Below are positions 8,388-18,300 of a DNA stretch of 64,000 nt, one piece after another. Below the pieces are notes generated by a model that did no database searches, was not told the DNA's origin, and worked only from the letters and a program-made list of their open reading frames with translations. The translations under genes and the position numbers were made by a program. Position 1 is the first letter of the stretch. Each line of letters starts with the position of its first letter. The stretch comes from an uncultured Alistipes sp. (GTDB lineage Bacteria; Bacteroidota; Bacteroidia; Bacteroidales; Rikenellaceae), in assembly GCA_948736885.1 (NCBI GenBank), contig CAPXWY010000005.1:1-64000 (forward strand), given 5' to 3'.

Positions 8388-8548
8388 AAGTAGGGCTTGG
8401 GATTCGGACGCAGCCGCGGGGCACGCCCGGCGACAACCGGATGTTTGCGGGCCTGCGCCGGCCAAGGCTGCGGCCCGCACGGCTCAAAAGAGCCGAAGAA
8501 CGACGCAACGACATTCGTACAGAAACCATTGTTCCGCACCCTCCGCCG

Positions 8549-8772
8549 CATTCCTCATAGCGATTGCTCCACAGCGCCTGCTGCAGGCTACCGCAACACG
8601 ACGTCGGGAGCCTTGGGGAACGTCGGCACGCACGGTTGGTACTGGGCTTCGTCGCCTTTCTTTTCCGGCGATGAGCAGGCAGGACACTTGTGGCTCCACG
8701 CCGGGGCGGTGAAGCCTTTGGACGACAGCCAACGCGCCAATGCGCTCTCCGTGCGCTGCGTCCAGCATCTGC
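8549..8772 (+). pseudogene. Orphan FISUMP/C-type-lectin-like cassette A
   Basis: In one frame this encodes AAGYRNTTSGALGNVG, then WYWASSP, a variable stretch, GAVKPLDDSQR and LSVRCVQ: the C-terminal part of a Fibrobacter succinogenes major paralogous (FISUMP) domain. The rest of the domain, a signal peptide and a start codon are absent, and there is no stop shared with the other two copies. A conserved 5' flank (CAT...AGCGATTGCTCC) and a 3' flank (GTCCAGCATCTGC) frame it. It is either a gene remnant or a silent cassette; see findings. Confidence 0.75.
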
Positions 8773-8885
8773 GGCTGCTTTTCATCCGCCTGCCGGGGCC
8801 GTGGCCGGAAGAAAAGCCCGACGATCTCCGGGAGGGTGCAAATTAAGTATAAATGCGTATCGGTGCGCAATAAAAAACGGCTACC

Positions 8886-8920
8886 TTTGATTGACCGAAT
8901 GTGTTTTATTTATACTTTTG
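8886..8920 (+). promoter_or_regulatory. Promoter of the SPT-like gene
   Basis: TACTTTTG at 8913-8920 fits the -7 consensus, with TTG at 8891-8893 spaced 19 bp upstream. The ATG follows at 8982, giving a leader of about 55 nt. Confidence 0.6.
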
Positions 8921-8981
8921 CGTCACCGATTCCCGCATCGGAACCAAGAGAACTCAGTAAATCTTAAATAAAGGAAAAACA

Positions 8982-10253
8982 ATGGTTGATATTTTTGCAC
9001 GCCTTGAGAAAAACGCAGGCGGACCGATCGGTCAGTACATGGGTTATGCCCACGGTTACTATGCCTTCCCCAAGCTGGAGGGCGAAATCGGTCCCCGCAT
9101 GGTGTTCCGTGGCAAGAAGGTGCTCAACTGGAGCCTGAACAACTACCTCGGTCTGGCCAATCTGCCCGAGGTGCGCCAGGCCGACGCCGAGGGTGCCGCC
9201 AAGTTCGGCATGGCCGCCCCGATGGGCGCCCGCATGATGAGCGGTCAGACCGTTTATCACGAGCAGCTGGAGCGCGAGCTCGCCGAGTTCGTGGGCAAGG
9301 AGGATGCCTTCCTGCTGAATTTCGGTTACCAGGGCATGATCTCGATCATCGACTGCCTGCTCACGCCGCGCGACGTGGTGGTCTACGATGCCGAGGCTCA
9401 CGCCTGCATCATCGACGGTCTGCGCATGCACAAGGGCAAGCGTTTCGTATTCGGACACAACGACATGGAGTCGCTGCGCCTCCAGCTTCAGCATGCTACC
9501 GACCTGGCCGAGGAGCAGAACGGCGGTGTGCTGGTCATCACCGAGGGTGTGTTCGGCATGAAGGGCGACCTGGGCAAGCTCGACGAGATCGTGGCGCTGA
9601 AGAAGGATTTCCAGTTCCGCCTGCTGGTCGACGACGCCCACGGTTTCGGTACGATGGGCGAGGGCGGCCGCGGTACGGCTTCGCATTTCGGCGTGGTCGA
9701 CGGTGTGGACGTGTTGTTCAATACCTTTGCCAAGTCGATGGCCGGCATCGGCGCTTTCGTGAGCGGCCCGCGCTGGCTGATCAACCTTTTCCGTTACAAC
9801 ATGCGCTCGCAGCTCTACGCCAAGTCGCTCCCCATGCCGATGGTTATCGGCGCGCTGAAGCGTCTGGACCTTATCCGCAAGCACCCCGAGTATCAGCAGA
9901 AGCTGTGGGAGATCGTCCGCGCTCTGCAGAGCAGCCTCAAGGAGAACGGTTTCGACATCGGCGTCACCAATTCGCCCGTGACCCCCGTCTTCCTCAAGGG
10001 CGGTGTGCCGGAGGCTACCAACCTGGTGGTCGACCTGCGCGAGAACCACGGTATCTTCTGCTCGATCGTGATCTATCCCGTCATCCCGAAGGGCGAGATC
10101 ATCCTGCGCGTCATTCCCACGGCGGCTCATACGCTCGAGGATGTCAAGGAGACGATCGAAGCTTTCAAGTCCGTGCGCGAGAAGCTCGAGAGCGGTTACT
10201 ACGCCAAGCTGCCCATTCCCGTCCGCGCCGACGAGGGATTCAAGGTGCGTTAG
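8982..10253 (+). CDS. AONS/serine-palmitoyltransferase-family PLP enzyme (sphingo- or sulfonolipid synthesis candidate)
   Basis: A 423-residue alpha-oxoamine synthase: PLP-dependent condensation of an amino acid with an acyl thioester. Visible are VDDAHGFGTMG (Asp-Asp-Ala-His at 217-220) and the PLP lysine Lys251 in NTFAKSMAGIGAF. The N-terminal AHGYYAFPKLEGEI and GMAAPMGARMMSG differ from the KBL and BioF pattern and resemble a group widespread in Bacteroidetes that make sphingolipids or sulfonolipids. From memory of the families, candidates are serine palmitoyltransferase or cysteate acyltransferase (first step of capnine/sulfobacin synthesis); 2-amino-3-ketobutyrate ligase is less likely because no threonine dehydrogenase gene is adjacent. 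It is a single-gene unit with its own promoter and terminator, bracketed by repeat elements A and B. Confidence 0.75.
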   Translation: MVDIFARLEKNAGGPIGQYMGYAHGYYAFPKLEGEIGPRMVFRGKKVLNWSLNNYLGLANLPEVRQADAEGAAKFGMAAPMGARMMSGQTVYHEQLERELAEFVGKEDAFLLNFGYQGMISIIDCLLTPRDVVVYDAEAHACIIDGLRMHKGKRFVFGHNDMESLRLQLQHATDLAEEQNGGVLVITEGVFGMKGDLGKLDEIVALKKDFQFRLLVDDAHGFGTMGEGGRGTASHFGVVDGVDVLFNTFAKSMAGIGAFVSGPRWLINLFRYNMRSQLYAKSLPMPMVIGALKRLDLIRKHPEYQQKLWEIVRALQSSLKENGFDIGVTNSPVTPVFLKGGVPEATNLVVDLRENHGIFCSIVIYPVIPKGEIILRVIPTAAHTLEDVKETIEAFKSVREKLESGYYAKLPIPVRADEGFKVR

Positions 10254-10271
10254 TCCGTTTTGCATAGAGAG

Positions 10272-10303
10272 ATGCCGGCCCTTTACTTGGGGCCGGCATT
10301 TTT
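10272..10303 (+). terminator. Rho-independent terminator of the SPT-like gene
   Basis: ATGCCGGCC/GGCCGGCAT stem with a 10-nt loop followed by a run of T, starting 18 bp after the stop. Confidence 0.85.
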
Positions 10304-10550
10304 CGTTTCGGTGCGGCGGTTTCGCTTTCTCTTTGCGTTGTGGGTTTTGTCCCGTTCGGGGCGTGGTCGGATTCTTCTCGTTTTCTTTTGTTCAACTGTT
10401 TTGCTTTATGTCATTCTCCGGGCAGCCATTTCTAAGCCGCTTGCTTTGATTTCGGGCCGGGTCACCCCTCGATCCCGTCCCTCCTCCAGCCGTTCCGGCG
10501 GACTTTTCCGTGTAAATAATTTTTGTTTTATCTTCGTTCCCGGCAACTTC

Positions 10551-10920
10551 ACACCCGGAGTGACAGGGGCTACGGCTTCTGTCAGCGTGGTTAGTAGATT
10601 CAGCAGTCCGCTGGCGGCGTAATGGCGCGGGTGGTTAAGGGATTGTTTGTTTTGTCGGGCGTTTTTTTTGCGCCGGTTTTTCTCGTTCTGCGGTTTTGTA
10701 ATTCGCAGTCGCCTGGTTTTGATAGAGGTGGCGCAAATGTTCTCGTGCCGAAGCCCGCGGGGCGAGTTTTGCGAGCCTCCGCAGGGCGGGGCTTCGGCTC
10801 GCACGGCTGAAGCCGGTGTTTAGCTCTGCAAGCCGCGGCCGCCCCGAACATCTTTTCCTTCCACCTTTCCGCGTTGCCGCCAGTTGCTTATTCCAGTCTG
10901 CTGCGGAGTTTGCGAACAAT
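10551..10920 (+). repeat. Dispersed repeat R, copy B
   Basis: Near-identical to copy A from CCCGGAGTGAC to GCGGAGTTTGCGAACAAT and in the same orientation. Small differences (for example GCCCGCGGGGCGAG against GCCAGCGGAGCGAG) largely keep the predicted stems. Confidence 0.9.
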
Positions 10921-10970
10921 GAAATAGTACGGTCCCAACGCGTCGTGCGGATCTCAGTTCTTCCCGTTTT

Positions 10971-11314
10971 GTCATTCTGAGGAGCAGAGCGACGAAGAAT
11001 CTGTATCAAGTATACGTAGACAGATTCTTGATTGCACTTCGTTTGTCTTTCTCCTCCTTGCAAGGCATAGTCCGCAAGAGGCCTCTGCACTCGCTGCGTT
11101 CGTCGATCCGCTTCGCTCAACATGACGTTGCGGCAAGCATGCCCCACATTGCGGCTATTTCTCTGGTGCGGAAGAGCCGATGCCAAGGTTGCAGACCTTG
11201 CGCCCGGGCCGGCTCGCATCGAAGATGCGACCCCCGCAGCCGACCCGGGCGAGCACATGAAGAATAAATACTGCTGATTAATAGATTCTTCGTCGCTATG
11301 CTCCTCAGAATGAC
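10971..11314 (+). repeat. Inverted-repeat block of element B
   Basis: GTCATTCTGAGGAGCAGAGC... at 10971-11004 pairs with ...GCTCCTCAGAATGAC at 11283-11314, enclosing the sequence shared with element A and the double-hairpin repeat. A degraded partner (CGCTTCGCTCAACATGAC) lies near 11110-11126. Confidence 0.8.
11184..11256 (+). repeat. Double-hairpin REP-like repeat, copy 2
   Basis: Same stem design as 8113-8186: CAAGGTTGCAGACCTTG, then GCCCGGGCCGGCT paired with the later AGCCGACCCGGGC, with a different loop (CGCATCGAAGATGCG). Confidence 0.85.
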
Positions 11315-11372
11315 AAATTATTTCACAATTTTGCATTGTGAATTCTGAATTGAACTTGTTCCCTCTCCGCGG

Positions 11373-11605
11373 CATCCATTCCAGCGATTGCTCCCTAATC
11401 CCGGGCCTGCTGCGGGCAACCGCTCCGGCGGAACGGGAGACTTGGGCAATGTCGGCACGAATGGCTATTCGTGGGCCTCGTCGCCCATGGTCTCGGACAA
11501 TCATAACGGGGGCCTGCTGTGGTTCCACGGCTCCCTTGTGAATCCGCTGACCGGAAGCGATCGGTCCAATGCCTTTACCGTGCGCTGCGTCCAAGCATCT
11601 GCACG
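11373..11605 (+). pseudogene. Orphan FISUMP/C-type-lectin-like cassette B
   Basis: Encodes PAAGNRSGGTGDLGNVGTNG, then SWASSP, a variable stretch, LVNPLTGSDR and FTVRCVQ, aligning residue for residue with cassettes A and C. It has no start codon or upstream domain. The 5' flank is CATCCATTCCAGCGATTGCT. The 3' flank has one extra base (GTCCAAGCATCTGC) relative to A and C. A terminator follows at 11618. Confidence 0.75.
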
Positions 11606-11617
11606 GCTGCCTCGGCC

Positions 11618-11645
11618 CGGCGGTTCTCCGGAACCGCCGTTTTTC
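11618..11645 (+). terminator. Rho-independent terminator after cassette B
   Basis: CGGCGGTTC/GAACCGCCG stem with a short loop and a T-rich tail, 13 bp past the cassette end. It reads as the 3' end of a former transcription unit or of the element. Confidence 0.8.
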
Positions 11646-11707
11646 TTTGCGCCTGCCCGACAAGTTCCCCGAGCAGCCCTCCCCGACCGGACGTACGAGA
11701 CAAAAAA

Positions 11708-11737
11708 CTTCCGGCCTGCCCGAAAGGCAGACCGGAA
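11708..11737 (-). terminator. Terminator of pckA
   Basis: CTTCCGGCCTGCC/GGCAGACCGGAAG inverted repeat; on the minus strand it is followed by a T run (plus-strand CAAAAAA). It lies about 35 bp beyond the pckA stop. Confidence 0.8.
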
Positions 11738-11771
11738 GCCATCAACTCATATTTAACTCAAACGAAAAAAC

Positions 11772-13385
<1,614 letters not shown>

Positions 13386-13855
13386 ACTATTTTTAAATTA
13401 AACCTCTTCTGTTCGCGCGGCGGCGGCCCGGCGGGCGCACCGCATTTTTTCCGACGCAAAGTTAGAAAAACTTTCCTTTTTGTGAAAAATATAACAACGA
13501 ATTTTCCGAAAAAATTTATTATTTTTCCTCAACGGCTTATGCGCTTCATTCATAGCTTGTTCGACCGGCAGCCCTACGGGTCCAACAATCGTTCCATCTC
13601 TGCCGGCGGCTTTCCGGCCGCCGTTGTCCGCAGAGCATGCAGCACGTGCTTGTTCAACCGCGCCGGGCATCTTCGTCGGAGCTGCTTCCGCAGAGGCATC
13701 CGGCGATTACCGAACACCCTCCGCAGGCCGCGTTCCGCCGCCGGCCGACCAACTGAACAACAGAACCGACAAGAGAAAGTATTTTTGCGGACAAGCACAA
13801 AAAATCGCCGCAGCCCTTTCACTTTCCGCCTACTTTTCGTATCTTCGAATTCACC
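13386..13855. other. Intergenic region between pckA and hemW
   Basis: 470 bp with no convincing gene. It holds the pckA -7 box (minus, 13457-13464) and a TATCTTCG box at 13840-13847 just before hemW. The 13540-13800 part shows nothing recognisable. Confidence 0.6.
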
Positions 13856-14971
13856 ATGGCCGGACTCTATTTCCATATCCCGTTCTGCAAGCGCGTGTGC
13901 GCTTACTGCGACTTCTTCAAGAGCGCCGACCTGCGCCGCATGGACGACGTGCTGAAAGCCATGCACGACGAGCTCGAACATCAGCGCGGCTACCTGGGCG
14001 GCGAAGCCGTCCGCACGCGTTACTTCGGCGGAGGCACTCCATCGCTCTGCACGCCGCAACAGATAGGAGGCCTGCTCGCCCGGGCGGCCGACCTTTTCGA
14101 CTGCACGGCCGTGGAGGAAACCACCCTCGAAGCCAATCCCGACGACCTCGACGGTGCGTATCTCGACGCACTGCGCCGCGCAGGCATCGACCGGCTCTCG
14201 ATCGGCATCCAGTCGCTCGACGACGCCTGCCTGCGCTCGATGAACCGCCGCCACACCGCCGCACAGGCCGTCGATGCGGTGAAAAGAGCCCGCGCTGCCG
14301 GATTCGGCAACCTCACCGTCGACCTGATATTCGGCGTTCCCGGTTTCGGGGGCGACTCGCTGCAACGCTCGCTCGACGCCATTATCGCCCTGGAGCCCGA
14401 GCATGTTTCGGCATACCATTTGACCGTCGAACCCGGCACGGCGTTCGGACGTCGGGCCGCACGGGGCGACTTCGCGCCCGTCGACGAAGAGACCAGCCGG
14501 GCGGAGTTTCTGACCGTGCACCGTGTGCTGACACAAGCCGGATACGAACACTACGAAGTCTCGAACTTCGCGCTGCCGGGGCGGCGGGCGCGGCACAACG
14601 CCGCCTATTGGCACGGCGAGAAATACCTGGGCACGGGACCCGCGGCCCACTCCTACGACGGACGCGAGCGCCATTGGAACGCAGCCTCGATCGAACGCTA
14701 CATCGCCGGCCGACCGCCCGAGCACGAAGTGCTGAGCGACCGCGACCGATACAACGAATACCTGATGACGCGGCTGCGCACGGCCGAGGGGATCGACCTC
14801 GGGGAGCTGGAATGCCGCTTCGGAGCTGCAAGTGCGGAACGGACACTCCGGGAGGCTGAGCGCTTCGTAGCCGCCGGAACACTCGTCGCCATGGAAAAAC
14901 GGCTGGCGATCCCGGCCGAGCAATGGCTGGTCTCCGACGCCGTGATCGGCGCGCTGTTCGAAAGCGAATAG
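13856..14971 (+). CDS. hemW: Heme chaperone HemW (radical SAM, coproporphyrinogen-oxidase-like)
   Basis: A 371-residue protein opening MAGLYFHIPFCKRVCAYCDF, with cluster cysteines at 11, 15 and 18. It then has YFGGGTPS, LEANPDDL, RLSIGIQSLDD and NLTVDLIFGVPG in the order seen in HemW/HemN-like proteins, and a C-terminal winged-helix region (RLRTAEGIDLGELE). HemW inserts heme into respiratory proteins and lacks the extra motif of true HemN; the N-terminal HIPFC without the HemN extension fits HemW. The TATCTTCG box ends only 8 bp before the ATG, so the leader is very short. Confidence 0.93.
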   Translation: MAGLYFHIPFCKRVCAYCDFFKSADLRRMDDVLKAMHDELEHQRGYLGGEAVRTRYFGGGTPSLCTPQQIGGLLARAADLFDCTAVEETTLEANPDDLDGAYLDALRRAGIDRLSIGIQSLDDACLRSMNRRHTAAQAVDAVKRARAAGFGNLTVDLIFGVPGFGGDSLQRSLDAIIALEPEHVSAYHLTVEPGTAFGRRAARGDFAPVDEETSRAEFLTVHRVLTQAGYEHYEVSNFALPGRRARHNAAYWHGEKYLGTGPAAHSYDGRERHWNAASIERYIAGRPPEHEVLSDRDRYNEYLMTRLRTAEGIDLGELECRFGAASAERTLREAERFVAAGTLVAMEKRLAIPAEQWLVSDAVIGALFESE

Positions 14972-15300
14972 AAAGCCGGCGATGTCCGGACAAGCCGGTC
15001 GCTCCGCCCGTTTCCGGGTTTCGCCGGACGGGCGTCCGCGCTTCTGCCCAGCGATGCCGCCGGAGAAGGCGCCGCACGGACCGACCGAAGGAACAAACTG
15101 CGAAACGGAAGAAACGGCAATGTTAAATTATTCTTAAATTTTTTAAAGAATTCCCGCCCGGGAGGCCTCCGGCGGCCCTGCAACGGCGCCGTGAGTACCC
15201 GCACAGGACCGGACGGATTGCCCAATATAAATATATGTATTAACTTTGCGCCCGAGTTTACGCCTCAGCATCAAGTAGATTACAAACGAAAACATAAATT
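14972..15300. other. Intergenic region upstream of the glycogen operon
   Basis: 329 bp. The only clear signal is the promoter at 15218-15248. No small gene or terminator with a T tract is evident. Confidence 0.6.
15218..15248 (+). promoter_or_regulatory. Promoter of the glycogen operon
   Basis: TTG at 15218-15220 and TAACTTTG at 15241-15248, spaced 20 bp: a good Bacteroidetes -33/-7 pair. The ATG is 53 bp downstream. Confidence 0.7.
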
Positions 15301-18300
15301 ATGAGCAACGCAAAACTGACCCCTGACTATCTGTTCGAAGTGAGCTGGGAGGTGTGCAACAAGATCGGCGGCATCCACACCGTCGTTTCGACCAAGGCAC
15401 AGACCGCGACCCGCAAATTCGGCGACCGCTACCTGCTGATCGGTCCCGACCTCTCGCACGAAGGCCTCAATCCCGAGTTCGAGGAAGACCCCAACCTGCT
15501 CCGCAACTGGCGTCAGAGCGTCTACGGCGACGGCATCCGCATCCGCGTGGGCCGCTGGAAGATCAAGGGCGAACCCACGGCGATCCTCATCGACTTCACC
15601 TCGCTTTTTCCCCGCAAGGACGAGATTCTGAAGAAACTGTGGGAAGACTACCACGTCGATTCGATCTCGGGCCAGTGGGACTACATCGAGCCCGTGCTGT
15701 TCGGCTACGCCGCCGGCAAGGTCATCGCCTCCTACGTCGACACCTTCTGCACCGCCACGGAGAAGGTCGCCGCCCACTTCCACGAGTGGATGACGGCCGC
15801 CGGCGGGCTCTACCTGCGCCGCAACGCCCCCTACGTTGCCACGCTCTTCACCACGCACGCCACCGTCATGGGCCGCTGCATCGCCGGCAACCGCCTGCCG
15901 CTCTACAACGACCTGACGAAGTTCAACGCCGACGAGCTGGCGCGCCAGTTCAACGTTGTGGCCAAACATTCGATCGAGAAGATGGCCGCCACCTACCACG
16001 ACGCGTTCCTCACCGTGAGCGACATCACGGCCAACGAGTGCAAGTATCTGCTGAGCCGCGAGGTCGACTGCGTGACGCCCAACGGCTTCGAGAACGACTT
16101 CGTTTGGCAGGGCGCCGAGTACGACGCCAAGCGTGCCGCGGCCCGCAAGTCGATGATCGAAGTGGCCGAAGCCTGCCTGGGCACGAAGTTCGCGACCGAC
16201 CCGCTGATCGTCGGCACGAGCGGCCGCTACGAATTCCGCAACAAGGGCCTCGACGTCTTCGTCGAGTCGCTCAAGACGCTGGCCGCCTCCCGGCAGCTCG
16301 ACCGCGACGTGCTGGTCTACATCACCGTGCCGGCCGGCAACCGCGGCCCGCGCCCCGACCTCCAGGCCCATCTGGCCGACCCGTCGAAACCCATCGACGG
16401 CAGCCGCTACAAATATTCGACCCACCAGCTGGAGTATCCCGACACCGACCCGATCGTCCACGCGCTGAACGGCTCGGTACTCACCACCGACGACTCGAAG
16501 GTGAAGGTGATCTTCGTGCCGACCTACCTCAACCGCAACGACGGCATCTTCGGCAAGGACTACTACGAACTTCTGGTGGGCATGGACCTCACGGTCTTCC
16601 CCTCGTATTACGAGCCGTGGGGCTACACGCCGCTGGAGTCGGTGGCTTTCTCCGTGCCGACCATCACCACGACGCTTGCCGGCTTCGGCCTGTGGGTGGG
16701 CAAGCAGCCCGAGCACGACGGCGTGGAGGTGATCCGCCGCGACGACTACAACGACAGCGAGGTCGTCGGGCGCATTGCTGACGCAATGCTGCGCTTCGCA
16801 CGCCTCGACGACAAGGAGGTGGCCAAGAAGCGCCGGTCGGCCCTCGAAATCTCGAAATCGGCCCTCTGGGAGCATTTTTACGCCGCCTACGAGAACGCCT
16901 ACGCCGAAGCGATCGAAAGTTCCATCGTGCGCACCAACCGCGCCGTGCTGGACGACGGCGGCTCGAAGACCGAGCAGATCAACTTCGTGCGTCAGCAGCT
17001 CTTCGTCGAGAAGCCCAACTGGAACCGCATGATGGTCGACAAGACCCTGCCGGCCCGTCTCCACGCTCTGGAAGAACTCTCGCGCAACCTGTGGTGGTGC
17101 TGGAATCCCGGCGCCCGCGACCTTTTCGAGAACATCGACCCCGCGTTGTGGGCCGAGTGCGACCGCAACCCCATCGCGTTCCTCGACAAGCTGAGCATCG
17201 AGCGCTTCAAGGAACTCGAACAGGACGCCCAGTTCCTCGCCCAGCTCGACGCCGTGCATGCGCAGTTCCTCGCCTACATGGACGAGAAACCCGACCCGAA
17301 AACCACGACGGTTTCCTACTTCTCGATGGAGTACGGTCTGCACTCGTCGCTCAAAATCTACTCGGGCGGTCTGGGCATCCTGGCCGGCGACTACCTCAAG
17401 GAGGCGTCGGACAAGAACGTGCCGATGGCCGCCGTGGGTCTCTTGTACCGCTACGGCTACTTCACCCAGCGTCTCTCGGCGCAGGGCGCACAGGAAGCCA
17501 CCTACGAGGCACAGAACTTCTACAAGCTGCCCATCTCGCCCGTGCGCGACGAGGAGGGCAACTGGCTCACGGTCACCATCGCCTTCCCGGGCCGCACGCT
17601 CTCGGCGCGCGTCTGGAAGTGCCAGGTGGGCCGCACCGACCTCTTCCTGCTCGACACCGACTTCGAAGATAACCTTGAAGAGGACCGCCAGATCACCCAC
17701 TACCTCTACGGCGGCGACTGGGAAAACCGCCTCAAGCAGGAGATCCTGCTGGGCATCGGCGGCATCCGCGCCCTGCGCAAGCTGGGCGTCAAGCACCAAG
17801 TGTTCCACTGCAACGAGGGTCACGCCGCCTTCATCGGCATCGAGCGCATCCGCGAGATGGTCAACCACAAGAAGCTCTCGTTCTCCGAGGCGCTGGAGGT
17901 GGTCCGCTCGTCGTCGCTCTTCACCACCCACACCCCCGTGCCGGCCGGCCACGACGCCTTCCCCGAGCACATGATCCGTCAGTACATGTCGCACTACCCC
18001 GACGTGCTGGGCATCACGTGGGAGCAGTACATCAACCTCGGCAAGACCAACCCCAACGACCCCAACGAGAAGTTCTCGATGTCGGTGCTGGCCTGCAACC
18101 TCTCGCAGGAGGTCAACGGCGTGTCGTGGCTCCACGGCGAGGTGTCGAAGGACATCCTGGGCAACATGTGGCCCGGCTACTTCAAGAACGAGCTGCACAT
18201 CGGCTACGTGACCAACGGCGTGCACTTCCCCACGTGGATCGCTACGTCGCTGCGCCGCCTCTACGCCCGCTACTTCGGCGACGGCTTCGAGGGCCACTCC

